The notes: generated from the letters alone by a model not told the origin. A stretch of DNA of 64,000 nucleotides from Cliona cf. orientalis (GCA_963930775.1 OZ005706.1:1692545-1756544); one strand, 5' to 3'; counted from the stretch's first letter, positions 19,878-57,932 are shown. A program made the numbers and translations.

Positions 19878-21892
19878 TTACTGAGTGGTATCATCTGCTG
19901 TAGCATACACTGGAGCTTCTGGTTTACTTGCAGAGAGTTCATGGGGAGGTGGATATCCTGTATATTATGTAGGTTCATAGTTTTCTCCATCTTGTCCAGA
20001 ACTAGCCAGCCCATCGGCATTATCATACCCTTCACCTACATCTCCTAAAGCCTTCGGCTTCACCTGACCATAGGCCATGTTTGTTGATACAGCAAAATCA
20101 TTCTCGCACAACCTCCTCCGCCTGTTGAGTACATTGAAATAATATTATATTCACCATCTTAACAAAATTACAAGCAACATCGATTTCTACTATATATATT
20201 CTGTATTATAGTAGCTAGATCTACCTCATCAATAACCAGCAGATTACTATGACAATGACAGCAGCCACTGCAGCAATGATTCCCTCCACAAGAATAAGTC
20301 CACCAATAGCAATACCAACATTATTGGAGCATGTTTGCGATGATTCTGTTGACAATTGTTCACCTAACAGTCATTAATAATAATATTATGTCAGTGTGAT
20401 CACCTTAATTAGGTTGTGTAGTCTTACCAGTTCCAGCTATAACTATAACCAAGGGCTTATAGACCCCAAAGGGGGAGAGGGCATGTAACTGCCATACATG
20501 ATAGTGTACCTAGCAAAATTTAGATCAGACAGTGGTTTGTAACTAATTATAGTAAAAGCTGCAGTCTGGCTTTCACTATGCATATTGAGGAGCTTTACTA
20601 TTTTTAGCTTACATATGAATTTTGCCAGGTGCCTACTTACATGCCCTCTTCTCCTTTAGGAGTCTATAAGCCCTTGCTATAACTATGGTTGCCGTGATCA
20701 GTTCACTAGGCAACTGAGTAGACTCAGAGCGGATAGATACAGACCCCACTTGACTTGATTCACCAAAATTTAGCACTATGTCAGTGACAAATGAAGGAAC
20801 AAGAAAATTTTGTCGATTACCATAGTAGATCCTATATCCGGTGATACTATTTTCTCCCTTATGAGATGGATGACTCCAGCTGACCTCCACTGGCGCAGAG
20901 AAATTATTGGACTGGGTGGCTCGGACATTGAGAGGAGGATCAGAAGCTGGAGAAAAAAAATATTGCCTACCGTAGTATAATAACTATTCATCAAGGTGGT
21001 AGCTATAGTTAGAATCTAAGATGGCGCTCATACCTTGAATAGTTAAATTATAGCTGAGCTTAAATCTCGATCATTGGTCCCTCTTATTGTGCATGTGTAT
21101 GTTCCTGGTGCTCTACCACTGACCATAAGGACACTACTGTAAGAGAAGGTGGAGGCATCAGTCACAACCAGAGGATTGGTGTTGTCCAACAAGAAACCAT
21201 CTCTAGTCCAGACCACACCACTAGCTTGTCCACCAGTTGAGTTACAAGTGAGAGAGAAGCTGATGTCATCGGAGCGTTCATTGACTTTGAAGTGGACACT
21301 AACTTGAACTATGATGTCTGAAAAATGTGACAATTTATGGTAGCAGCTAAACATTAACATTTTTTGCTCACTGATATTTATGCAGAGCCTCTGCTCAACA
21401 GCTATGCCATCAGGTATTTCACAACAAAATAGTTCAGTTGGCATAAAGATATTAGTATGGAGGCGGTTCAGATTGACTGTTCCATCATCTCCCCTGGTTC
21501 TGTAAAATGATTTAGCTCCACCTTGAGTTGGAACAGTTGTCCCATCAGGAAAGTACCACTCTCCAGCTCTGTTTGGTGAAGTCGCACAACATGGCCTCCT
21601 ATCAGTGATGCACTGGAGTCCAGTGTTGGATATATCATAGCCGTAAGTCTCCCCAATCTCAGTGATAGGAATGACACTGTTGTTAGCATAGAATCTTCCC
21701 TTTAGAGAGAGGTAGACTCGGTCACCTGTGGCTGTGTGTGCATGAGTGTGGTGTCACGGTGCACTCTCAGAGTCAGAGATATTAAAACCACTCACGAGCG
21801 GTCTGTCCACTGACAACTGAAACGTTAGCAGTTACTATCAATAGAAGCACAGTGCTCAAGAGCGAAATCTGCGAGCATCGATTCTCAACCAT
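19878..21892 (-). pseudogene. Sponge-type Ig/FN3 receptor, copy B (broken in FN3 and tail exons)
   Basis: Minus strand. Exon 1 is 21892-21796 (signal peptide, ends SGQTA). Exon 2 is 21725-21372, fully open: RDRVYLSLKGRFYANNS, LQCITDRRPCCATSPN, GEWYFPDGTTV, GDDGTVNLNRL, CCEIPDG. Exon 3, about 21319-21036, is a second Ig domain (ISFSLTCNSTGGQ, GTYTCTIRGTND) but shifts frame near its end and stops (SSAII*). The FN3 exon (about 20949-20677) is interrupted by a 227-bp element. The membrane exon is intact, and a 36-bp insertion puts a TAA in the tail (GENYEPT*). If transcribed, the likely product is signal peptide plus two Ig domains, secreted rather than membrane-bound. Confidence 0.7.
20450..20676. 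mobile_element. 227-bp inverted-repeat element inserted in the FN3 exon of copy B
   Basis: Absent from copy A at the same place. Ends are caagggcttatagac and gtctataagcccttg, inverted repeats of at least 15 bp. The flanks ctataac/ctataac form an apparent 7-bp target duplication, and removing element plus one flank restores the exact length of copy A (agctataaccataactacgg). A very similar end word, ggtctatacgcccttg, occurs twice at 41051-41105. Confidence 0.85.
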
Positions 21893-22338
21893 AGCTAGCT
21901 ACCGTTTGTACACCAGCGCTGCAGCGTTATGTGCATTTGCATACAAGTCCCCCCACCCCCAGTGACCCCCCCCCCCCGCGTATGATACCGTTCTGCTCAT
22001 GCGCACAAAATAATTAATGGCATAGTATGCTCAGGTAATGGTCGTCAGTACATTACAATAGAAATTGACAATTTTTTACAGGTTAAGGAGACTCACGTTC
22101 AAGTTGGTGAAGATGACGTAATTTTGGAGTTTTATCCTGAAGCAACGAATCAAACTCAAGCTAGCCAATAGCCAAGACACACAAATTATGTAGACTACAG
22201 GATTTGGTCGTCATTGTGCTGACAAAATTTGGGATCCAAAAATTAATAATAATAGAGATTGCACAATTAAAATTAATGACAGCATAGCAATAACTAATAT
22301 GAATTTCAAGGCGGTCCACACCGTTTTAGGTTAGTCAT

Positions 22339-24333
22339 TCACAAGAATCGAGTGGCTCTGTCGTGGGGCTGATTGAAGTCTAGATCAGGACCAATAGCCA
22401 CAATCCCCTTGGGGTTGATCTGCAGGTGACTCTCCTGTAATTAAATTATAACATAATGACTCAATAACATAACATAACTTGCAGGGATTGATACAGGATC
22501 ATTAATAATTGAGGTGCTCCAGTCCAGTAAAGAAGGGAAGGAAATGGTGCCGAGGTTGTTTTCTTGTGAAATAAGAATCTCCCCTCTTTATCGGAGCTCC
22601 TCAATTATTGCTGTTTCTTCAGGAGGGGAAAATCAGACATGTTCCTGTATATGCTTTATATAGCACTATTCTCAAAAAATTCTAGGAAGGGGGAAATCAA
22701 CCTCAGGGATGGGGGATTTCCTATGTCTCCCACCCTCTAATTAAATAGATCCGATAAGGGACCTACTGACCTGATAGTGGTGCTCAATGTGGAATCTGTT
22801 GGTGGTGTCTCCGAATCCAGGGGTCTGGTAGAGATCTCGCAGGTAGCCCCACAGGTTGGGGTAGTCTACGATACGCTTCTTGTTACACTAAAAAAAGTTA
22901 TAGGTTGATTATTCAGCATCATCCTTACGCAACACATGCATAGCCTCATCTCTAGGCCCTCCCAGTTGTCAATGCTTGTCTATGTTAAAAAGCTGAGAGG
23001 GCCTGGGAAAGGTTTGAGGCTATAAAAAGATTAAATTTCATGTATACCCACCTTGAAGTGGCCCACGTAGACACAGTCAAATCTGACGAGAGTTGTGTAC
23101 AAGCGGACATCTGCCTCGGTGAGGGTGGAGCCGGTGAGGTAGCGCTGACGGGACAGGATCTCCTCGACCCGGTCGAGGGCCGCGAACACCTCCCTCACCG
23201 CCTTGTCGTAGGCCTCTTGCTTGGTCGCAAAACCAGAGCGATACACTCCATTGTTGATGTCCCTAACAAGTGCATGGCAGATTCACATCAAGTGTACCAT
23301 AATAATATTATTATCTTTAGAAACAATAGCTAAATGGAGTACTACACTAATGGCTGAACGAGCTGCCATAATAAGCCCTTGACTACGTAAAGTACAAGCC
23401 TTATTGTCCACAGATCCATTCTTGGTTGCATGCTGAAATGTGGGAGGACCTGAATGTAAGTAGGATGAACCTATAGCATACTAGTACGCAGCTTCTTATC
23501 TGCTTCGACTACATAATTATGCAAAAATACCTGAGTTTTCACTACTGTATGCATACATATCGTAAGAAGGTTGTGAGTATCCAATTATCCTCCCCTTCTC
23601 AAACTTAATAATTATTGTTAGTGATTTACTTGTATATCCACTCATTGAGCTCATCAATCTGTGCCCTCAGGTGCTCCGGGTAGAGATTAAGGGCTCTCTG
23701 TTCATCGGTCTTGCAGAAATCGTTAAACTCGGTGTTGAAGTTGCGAATGATCTCTGACGATTCGTTGTTCACAATCATCTTCTGCTTCTTGTCGAAGAGC
23801 ACGGGAACCGTGAAACGTCCGCCGTAGTCTTTATCAACCATGAAATAGATCTCCCTGAGATGATTGAATCCGTTAACGGTATCTGGAGTACAGCCCTCCG
23901 CGTCTGGATTAAACCTCCACCCCTTCTCCCCCATGAGATAGTCAACCACGTTCACGGTGATGCAGTCTTCAAGCCCCTTGAGGCGACGGACAATCAGGGT
24001 ACGGTGGGCCCAGGGACAGGCGTAGGATACGTAGAGGTGGTAGCGACCATTTTCAGCTGGAAATCCACTGCTGCCGTCTTTGGTCACGCACTTCCTGAAG
24101 GAGCTAGCCTGTCTCACGAACTCTCCCTTCTGGTTGGCCCACTTGAGAATGTCTGAGCCCGGCTTGGCTTCTTTTTCAGCTGCCATCACTACTCTCTCTG
24201 TGGACTGTGTGGTATGAAATTGCTTGCTTTGCTGATGATTATAAAGTCTTAGTGGACAGAAATATCTCGTCAGAGGAGCTCTGCTGCTGCTGCTGCTCAG
24301 CGTAGACCCAAGTCCTAGTCGGCTCAATAGCAT
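22339..24333 (-). CDS. Glutathionyl-hydroquinone reductase (ECM4/omega-GST family), complete
   Basis: Four exons on the minus strand, 24333-23630, 23262-23052, 22887-22771 and 22434-22339, join in frame to 375 residues. All introns are GT..AG. The enzyme removes glutathione from glutathionyl-hydroquinones using a catalytic cysteine. Cys106 in [12 protein letters not shown] fits, unlike the CPYC of glutaredoxin-type enzymes. The C-terminal helical domain shows [52 protein letters not shown] and the family ending [19 protein letters not shown]. Residues 1-49 are Ser/Arg/Leu-rich without acids at the start, so probably a mitochondrial presequence; Met50 could start a cytosolic form. Length is slightly above the usual 320-350 because of that leader. 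Related partial copies lie at 1-635 and 18152-18686. Confidence 0.9.
22940..23023. repeat. Short hairpin element in reductase intron 2
   Basis: atagcctcatctctaggccc and gggcctgggaaaggtttgaggctat form inverted arms around a loop. Same family as 36690-36765 (cctcatccccaggccactcc) and the CTCGT hairpins elsewhere. Confidence 0.6.
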
Positions 24334-24520
24334 AAAGGAGAAGCTTGCAGGATGATGAGGAGTGTTTCAGTCAGCACCCCCAGTCCCTTATGTAGCCTTC
24401 GGTTGTCTGCGTAACGCTGCACGCCTGTGTTGTGGCAGTATGATATGGAAGCCCCGCCCTGGTCATCAGTGGCGCCTAGCGCCTGTGGCTCAGAGGCATG
24501 CTTACTGACGTCAGACGTCA

Positions 24521-24568
24521 GTCGTCCCCAGACCCCACCCTTTTTGGGGTGGGGTCTGGGGACGAGAC
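24521..24568. repeat. Near-perfect hairpin between reductase and phosphatase genes
   Basis: gtcgtccccagaccccaccc, a 4-5 base T loop, then ggggtggggtctggggacgagac. It lies in the shared upstream region of two divergent genes. It could be a foldback element end rather than a regulator. Confidence 0.75.
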
Positions 24569-24712
24569 AAAATGTATCTATATAGCTATGATGCTAGCTA
24601 GCCGTATGCTAGCCACGTCCACGTGTTGACCATTCAGTTGCCACACCTCTCATCTGATCTCTTGGTCTTCCCATTTGTCCCCTCTATTCTCACAAAGAAG
24701 AAAGCTGAGAAT

Positions 24713-26813
24713 ATGACAGAAAGCAAGCCTGCGATCACTCACATCATATTCGACCTCGATGGCCTTATTCTAGGTAGGTAAGATTGAGAAAATTATTCCT
24801 GGCTATGCAGACCTTTTGTCAGAAGGTCATGATATGAAATTTTCAGTTTGCTATATTGAATTGATGATGCTCTCTATGACTTTTTTGACTTCAATTTGCA
24901 TGCAGACACGGAGGTGCTGTACACAAAGGTGACCCAGCAGATCCTTGATCGCTACGGGAAGACCTTTGAGTGGTCGCTGAAGACCAAGATGATGGGGAGA
25001 AAGCCGATCGAGGGAGCCACGATCCTTGTGGAGGAGCTGCAGCTGCCCATGACCCCGGAGGAGTTCCACAAGGAGCTCTATGGCAACCTGATGTCCATGT
25101 TCCCAGACGCTGAACTAATGCCAGGTCAGTCAGCGCACTCATCTTGTGGGTGGAGTTTTAAGATCCTACTTGTAACAAATACAGTGATCTGATTGGTTAA
25201 TTTGCAGTATCTATCTTTCATGTATATAGTTGATAACTATGCAGTGGAATTATAGTGTAGAACCTACAGATCTAAAGCAAATTTAATAGTACATTGTATG
25301 ACAAAAGAGCACAGTACTCTTGGAGATCCATAATTCTGTACATGTGACTGGCATGTTATTTGCACATGTACGTATACATGTAAGCATTATAGCAATTGTA
25401 GATTGATTTGAGTAATGGGGGGGGGGATCCAGGTAGGTGGGGCTTAATTATCAAATCACACCCACTGATTATAGATAGTGATTGCATGCTTCCAGTCGAC
25501 AGATCGTGTGTCAGGCTTGGCAGTCAGACATTGGACGTATTGTCTCGTCTGTCGTAGAATATCCTCTTACACTTGTAATTAAGATTTAAAGTAATCTGAT
25601 TATCTGACTACATTCTAAGTGTTAATTCAATTTTAAGCTGGTGGGAGCTCGAAGATCGTCTTTCCATTCCAACATCCAAATTTTGATCTTCTCTGATCAA
25701 TACTCTACATAATATTATGTACACACTCGCTGATCGCTCTCTCTCTCTCTCCTTCTCTCTCTCTCTCTCTCCCCTCCCCTCTCCCCATAGGAGCAGAGGC
25801 TCTGATCAGGCACTTGCACAGCCACGGTATTCCTCTGGCCATCTGTACTGGATCCTCACAGGAAACCTACAAGGTGAAAATATCGAGCAGACCGGAGTTA
25901 TTCTCTTGCTTTGGACATGCTGTATGCTCCGACGATGCAGACGTCAAGAATGGGAAACCGGCTCCGGACATTTACCTCGTCACGGCTCAGCGCTTCACCA
26001 ATCATGCCAAATCCAACAAAAATGTATATAATATAAACTGTCATGTGTATTTAGGATAGAGTAGCTATATAGAGCACTCACCCTCCCTTGTCCGCAATGT
26101 AAGCTAATCAGTAATGCGTTTCAGCTTACCTTTCAAATTGCATGATGATTATCTATGAGTATTATAATAATAAGTATCTCCGTCCCCAACAGAAAAACTG
26201 GCTGGTAGCTTACTATATATGGCAGCTGTTTTTCATTCCCACATTGACCACCTCCCTCTGTGGAGGGAGTGTGTGGGAGTGGAGGCGGGGTGGGGGGGGG
26301 GGAGTGGTAGTTCGAGCCCTAATTTATGGAAAAGTCTCTGAGCTGGCTTGGGTGGTCAGGAAGGCATAATTATATAGATGGGGCATGGCCAGTGGATAAA
26401 GCCTCTGGCCTTCCCTTCCCAAAATCTGTGCTGATCCGAAATTGAGGCTTGCAGGGCTGATATACCAGTGTTCTCCCCTTTGATGTGGGAATAGTGCTGA
26501 TCCATAAGCTTTGATGTGGCCACAGTTCCACCCAAGCTATGCCCTATTATCATGCCTTAAATTTTGCCTGGGGAGAACACTGTATACTGACGTGCCTTAA
26601 ATTGAGATGTCTTTGCTTTATCTGTGATTGCAGGTTCTAGTGTTTGAAGATGCGCCCAATGGTGTGCAATCTGCCAAGTCAGCAGGAATGAACGTTGTCA
26701 TGGTACCCCACAAGAGAACTGAGCCTGAGAAGTGCCGCAAGGCGGACAGAGTGTTAGCGACTCTTGAAGAGTTGGACTTGAAGGAGTGGGGGCTACCCCC
26801 TCTTCTTGCCTAG
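24713..26813 (+). CDS. PUDP: Pseudouridine-5'-phosphatase (HAD family), complete
   Basis: Four exons, 24713-24773, 24906-25124, 25791-26023 and 26634-26813, join in phase to 230 residues, matching the roughly 228 of human PUDP/HDHD1. A cytosolic HAD-like hydrolase that dephosphorylates pseudouridine 5'-monophosphate. HAD motif I is IIFDLDGLILDTE (nucleophile and acid Asp, residues about 14 and 16); motif II is the TGS in LAICTGSSQ; motif III/IV is GKPAPDIY followed by VLVFEDAPNGVQSAKSAGM. The cap segment MMGRKPIEGATILVEELQLP also matches. The start MTESKPAITH is in good context and in frame. Intron 2 holds a fragment of a repeat (25158-25225) and a CT tract before the exon 3 acceptor; intron 3 holds a G-rich tract near 26280-26300. 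It shares a short upstream region with the reductase on the other strand. Confidence 0.93.
25158..25225 (-). repeat. Reverse fragment of the hairpin-bearing repeat
   Basis: ttaagatcctacttgtaaca through gcagtatctatcttt is the reverse complement of the conserved 3' part of 12692-13040 and 13662-14018. Located in intron 2 of the phosphatase gene. Confidence 0.8.
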
Positions 26814-26981
26814 CCTCTATGATGTTATTATGAGTGTTTGCAGGTACCGGAAATAATCATGCAATTGTGGCGGAAATTGGCAATCAAATATAATACCGTA
26901 TAGTGCATGTGGAGTAGAAGATCATATTATTCAAAGCTCGAGTTGCAGCTGCTAATGTACTCTCAGTAAATAAGCATCACT

Positions 26982-52671
<25,690 letters not shown>

Positions 52672-53031
52672 CTAGGTAAATTTAATTTTAATATGGGTGA
52701 GCAGTATAATATTATACGTGTGATTGTACATAAAATTATTATCATTAAATTTTAAGACAGTAAATGTTTAAACTGAAAAATATATCACTTTTTGTTCATT
52801 TTTTATGCATGCATGCATGCATGCTCTTAATTTGCATTGTAATTATAATTTTGTGTTTGTTGCTTTAATTTCACACATGTACAGATAATAATTATTATCA
52901 TAATATTATTTATGTGTATGGGATATTCAGTTCCTTGTATACAATAGTTTATATAAACTATTATGATATTATTATCACTACTATCATAACAAACTATAGT
53001 ATAGAGAGTTACAATATTATTATTATTAATG
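52672..53031. other. Convergent 3' flanks of myosin and amidohydrolase genes
   Basis: AT-rich, with a (gcat)n stretch at 52806-52822. An aataaa-type polyadenylation signal was not clearly placed. Confidence 0.4.
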
Positions 53032-55574
53032 TTAATTAAGTCTATAAAATGTCTTAGCATTTTCTGCGAAGAGTTTCTGTTTCTCCTGGAGTGAGTAAGG
53101 GGCCAGGATCAACTCCAGTGCAGTAATTAACTCAGAGAAAGTTCCCTTGAGCCTATCCACAGGGAAATTGCTGGCAAATACACACCTGCATACATGTACA
53201 TAATTATAATTAATTTTAATTTAATGTGGAAGATTTGCTGATTCCTTACACTATTCCAACTGAAACAGTGGGTGTCTGAAGACATAATAATATTATAAAA
53301 ACTTAACTAACAGTTTGTTACAGGCAGTGATACATTAATTAGTAAAAAGTAAGAATAATTTCAATAATTAATTAGGGCATTACTGCAGGGGTTGAGCTAG
53401 AGCATAAAATACCTCCAGACAAGGCTTGACAGATGTCTCAACAAATGTCTGAACACTCCATGATGGGTCTGCTGTAAACACACCAGATACTTTGCAGTAG
53501 ACATTAGGATACCTGGCCAGCTCCTCAAGACCTAACAATAATTTAATAATCCTCTCTTGTACACATAAATTACATGGGAGCCGGGGTGGGGGGTGGTGTT
53601 GGGGGCTGTTGGAAAAAAACGCATACCTCATGCATGTTGGCTTGATAAATTAATTATTGCTCTCAGCTACTTTGTAGTCTACACACATTGCTACAGTACC
53701 TTCCTTCCAAAGTTTTGTGCTGGCTTCATCCTTCTCGTAGGGCAGACCACAGTGGTCAACCATCACCATTACGTTTGGATACTGCTTCACTACTTCAGCA
53801 GCCCTAGAAAAAAAGGAAGTTAGTTAGAACTATAATGAAAATTTGATTTTAGTACAATTGCCCTATTGCATACGTATAAAGTCACGACATTGTGTTACTA
53901 GAAAGATGATAATCATCATGCGGGGCGAGCCTTCGCTCATGGCACGATCAGGTGTTACTGTATTAAACATTTAAATTTTAAGTGACTGCAAACTCTACCA
54001 CCCTTAGGCTACTGTATGCCATTTAGATGCCACTCTAGCACAGTAGCAGTGCCAATTAAAGCACACAGAACAGTAGTAGTTTCAGGCTCTTGTCTGAGAT
54101 CATGGCACAATTCTTGCCTATCTAGCCGCGGTTACAGTTCAATTCTTTTTGTGCCATGATCTCAGTACAGTAGTTGGTCAAGCATCCAAACTGGAGCAGT
54201 TAGCACAGGCTCTCTGTCTGATCACAGCATCATTCTTTATATACGTCATTTTAACTATCTCTTACTGCGAGTCTATGGCTCCAACTCAACATGAACAAGT
54301 GACTCTGGTCGTATGCTGCTCAATAGTTAGTCTCGTGGAGCCAGACCCCTATGCGCGGGGAGGGTCTGGCTCCGCGAGACTACTCGATAGTGTGCTCAAT
54401 GAAGCAGTCTTTGAGCCCACGCTAGCGCACTGCAGTCAGTCAGCGCGAGCACCATGGCTAACGATTCTGGCGTGCCGAGCCTAGCTTCATTCCTCTGCAT
54501 AAATGACGACCTTTAGAGAGGTCACGATCTAACATTAATACGCGCGCTAAATCATTCATAGTGATGATGTAATGCACAAGCATATTGCGCATGCGCTATG
54601 AGCACGTGGACGACGTATCGCTACATACATACATAGATACATACATACATAGGTACAGCGAATTCGCCATATGTTACTCTTGTATTCGGGGCTCGCTCAG
54701 GCTCGCCCCGAATTAATTTTGACAATGCCTTAATTTGAGGAATATTAGTTTCAGCAGGACGTTAATTATTTTTCTAGGGCCAGTTAACATGATATTATTG
54801 TGATCGAAGAAGAAGAGCTAACTTTCTTTAGGTATCCTATATAGTACAAGTAACCTGTGCATCTGATGTGGTAGAACTTGAAGCTCGAATGAAAGGTTGT
54901 ACTTCTCCAGTAGTCCAAATCCTTTGATCCATGCTGGATCAGTGAGATAGTTATCGTGTGGGGCCAGGCTGTACTGCGGTTTGTCCGGATGGTAGTTGAG
55001 CATCTGACGAATACCACGGAAACGACTGAACTTGCAGTGACCTTGGAGAATCTCATCAAGGTGGGTAGATGAAAGATCAGCAAACCCAACGAGTGCTAGA
55101 CAGATACCAGCATAATATTTATGAATGGTATGCTTGTATGTACTCTAGTGGATCCAGTTGCATGCTGATTATCCTGTGCCATGGTAGTAAAATTACCTTG
55201 TGGAAATCCAGCTGGATTGCTATTGGCTATTTCATCCAACCACCTGAATTATTAAACACAAAATATATACATCATATCTGACCATCAGCTAGAAATAGAT
55301 TTTCCAATCCATCCTGGTCATATAGATCTACCATGCTCAGATCTGATAACATGACTCATGCTGCTTACTTTGTTTCTCCAACTGGGTCACCAGCTGGCCA
55401 AGCTGCCTCTATGTGAACACACTGGGTCACATTGTGGCCAGCTACCTCCTTGCTGTACTCTGGTGCTGTGAAGCTTCCCAGTGGAGCTCCACCTTTCTTG
55501 GCAGCTTCCACCAGCCAGGGATGGGTCTGGGGCGACCAGAAGTGTACATGAGAGTCAACTATCTCTAGGTCCAT
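53032..55574 (-). CDS. Amidohydrolase family 2 (metal-dependent TIM-barrel hydrolase), complete
   Basis: Seven exons, 55574-55369, 55243-55197, 55095-54855, 53803-53700, 53531-53413, 53275-53250 and 53185-53032, join to 298 residues. The 26-base exon 6 is the least certain but is needed to keep frame. The family (Pfam Amidohydro_2) includes lactonases and 2-pyrone-4,6-dicarboxylate hydrolase relatives; the substrate here is unknown. Visible signature: MDLEIVDSHVHFW with the N-terminal HxH, FRGIRQMLNYHPD, SFELQVLPHQMHR, VMVMVDHCGLPY, YPNVYCKVSGVF and CVFASNFPVDRL with the late Asp. I start at MDLEIVDSH, since the longer frame has no ATG before it. A hairpin (55590-55635) sits in the 5' UTR. 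A broken copy of exon 1 is at 61915-62080. The intron between exons 3 and 4 is about 1 kb. Confidence 0.85.
54312..54385. repeat. Hairpin element in amidohydrolase intron 3
   Basis: tagtctcgtggagccagacc and ggtctggctccgcgagacta, perfect to near-perfect inverted arms of about 20 bp. Member of the CTCGT hairpin family. Confidence 0.85.
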
Positions 55575-55589
55575 CACTAAGTAGCTGGT

Positions 55590-55637
55590 CTCGTTCACGT
55601 GGACTCGGGGCTCTGGGTTCTGTGAACGAGACTAGAC
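55590..55637. repeat. Hairpin at the amidohydrolase 5' end
   Basis: ggtctcgttcacgtggactc and ctgtgaacgagactagacc. It lies in the 220-bp divergent promoter region shared with the receptor gene starting at 55797. The matching place at 62095-62145 has the same hairpin with a longer spacer. Confidence 0.75.
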
Positions 55638-55796
55638 CAGATGGCTACTCGCCGACCGTCAGACTGCGCATGCGTATTTACGACAACAGTGTACGCCTAC
55701 GCTAGAGCGCTGGTATTTTAATAAAGTTGAATTGCAGCATAACTGCATCAAATCGTCGAGGATTAAAGGCACAGAAAATTACGACAAATTTTTTCA

Positions 55797-57932
55797 ATGA
55801 TGCGGGCATACAAGTGGTTGGCTCTGAAGCTGTTTATCTTCTTAATGATGCACTTTTTGACAGGTATTTTGTCTCTGCCCTATTATAGTTTTCAACAGTT
55901 TCATAGATGCTCTGTACTCTATAGCTGAGGGTCGTTTAACAGTCTCTCCTGTTGGTAATGCATGTCCTGGAGGAGAGATGACATTCACGTGTCAGCCGGC
56001 GTCAAATGATGGAGCATCTCTTTTAAACGTTCGTTGGACCCTTATGAGAGACACCATTCAAGTCATTCCACAACTTACACTAACCCAAGGCAGTGGCTGT
56101 CCTTATTTGTACAGACATTACAATAATCTCCCCATCATGGTAACTCTGTACGATACGTATTCAACGCTAAACATTACTGCCGATAATCAGCTGCAAGGAA
56201 TAACTGTTGAATGCTTGCTTGTAAGCAGCACTGTGCCAGTGGAAAGAGCAAATATGCCTATTCAAATAACCCGTGAGTCAATAAAAAAACATTAGTAGTG
56301 CACTGTATGCATAATAATCATGACATTTGCTTATTATTGTAGAGCCACCTTCGTTCCCTAGTAATGCACGCATCACTAGCATCCAAAATGGAAACTATAG
56401 TGCAACTGTGGAGCTGGCATGGGACTTCAATCGTGTAAACAATGACACATTTTTCACCATCAGCATCTCAGCCTTGAACAGTGGAGGAGCTTGGTTTAGC
56501 AGAGCTTTAAGGGACGACCAGAATGTGTCAATCACTTTATCGTATAATACAGACTACACTCTGGAGGTAATGGCTGAAAATTGTGCAGGTCACAGTGAAT
56601 TCGAAGTTTCAAGCACACTGGATGTCTTCTTAGGTATACCGTAAATCTAATTTCATGCATACTCTATGGCAGCCACAAAAAATCAGTCTAAGAATTTCCA
56701 GATCTAGCTACAATTTCGTATGTAAGAGTCTTACATAATATGAAATTGTAGCTAAATCTGAAAAGTTTTATGTTAAATTTTTTATAGGAAATTTAAGACT
56801 CTGTACCATGCATAAAATTAATAGCAAGTCTATAGTATTATTATAAATAAATTAACTTTGCAGCTAATTGCTCAGCTCCGATTACCACCAATGCTGGGGT
56901 GGTGATTGAGCCCTATAATAACACTGTTGAAGGAGCAGTTATCTACTTTCACTGTGATGATAACTTTATTCCCAACGAGCGAAGGATGGCTGTTTGTCAA
57001 AGCAATGGTCAGTGGAGTCCTAAAATTTCAAGTAAGCCTAGTACTGAATTAGACTCAATTGCTATTATATACTGCCTTGTCATTCTCATGACCAGACATA
57101 ATATGCAATGGGGAGGCTTCGACTTTAAATCGCTCTTCTCATGCGGATAAATCAGGTATCGTGGTTATTACTATATACCGTTCTACTATTATCAATATTA
57201 GACATCATTTTCCATAACTGATTATTATTTGTAGATCTTGTATCATTCATGAATTGACATAACTATGCATATATATTATACCAGAGATCATTGTCGGAGT
57301 CCATTTATTATTATTGCGTTCAGTAACATGAAGTATAAACTAACAGCAATATAATTGATTACAGATAGTGCATGCATGACATTGTATGTATTGTATAATT
57401 ACCATACTATTACTGCATGTGTTTGCTGGTCAGTTATGCAGTGAAAAGTTACCTACAATAGTATTAAATTTTTGAGTATGCTTAATGATCTGTAGTGGCT
57501 CTCGTCGACAAGTGCTTAATTTATAATTAATATTATGACATTGTATATTATTATAATATTATACAGTCATGCTCAGTTTATTTATAGTAGCAAGGTGGCT
57601 TCTTCTAGACCACTGATCTGGTATTCAGATTCATCATGCACTGAAGGGCTTTTGTATATAGCTATTAATTAAAAGCTGATTAATTTTGTGATAATTATTA
57701 TTGTGCAGATTGTTTGTATGGACGAGTGGAAGGTCTGGCCGGATTCACAGTTGCTAGCTTCGTCCTGGGGATGATCTGTGGTGCACTGTTCTTGTTATTG
57801 CCATACCTAATAATTAAGAAGAGATGTGAAGCTATAAACAAGAAGGAGATGGAGATAAGTCAAAACATGGCATATGAAACGATACCATTTCCTTCCAAAT
57901 TAATCTTCCAAGAAAACGCAATGATCAAGTGA
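55797..57932 (+). CDS. Single-pass receptor: Ig-like, FN3, sushi, transmembrane, short tail
   Basis: Five exons, 55797-55863, 55925-56272, 56343-56633, 56864-57031 and 57709-57932, all joining in the same phase, give 365 residues. Parts in order: signal peptide (WLALKLFIFLMMHFLT); Ig-like domain (GEMTFTCQ, LNVRWTLMRD, GITVECLL); FN3 (ARITSIQNGN, VELAWDFNRV, TDYTLEVMAENCAGHSE); complement-control/sushi domain (CSAPITTNAGVVIE, VIYFHCDDNFIP, CQSNGQWSP); transmembrane segment (GFTVASFVLGMICGALFLLL); basic anchor KKR; 30-residue tail with NMAYETIPF. The symmetric exon phases let domains be shuffled without frame loss. It is divergent from the amidohydrolase. Ligand unknown. The N-terminal NMAY tail motif recurs in the receptor copies at 14.7 and 20 kb. 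Confidence 0.8.

Larger units (their letters stand above)
19403..22925. repeat. Segmental duplication, unit B (paired with 14263-18720)
   Basis: See unit A for shared content. Unit B is continuous at its right end with the intact reductase gene, so B is probably closer to the ancestral arrangement and A the derived copy. Confidence 0.85.
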
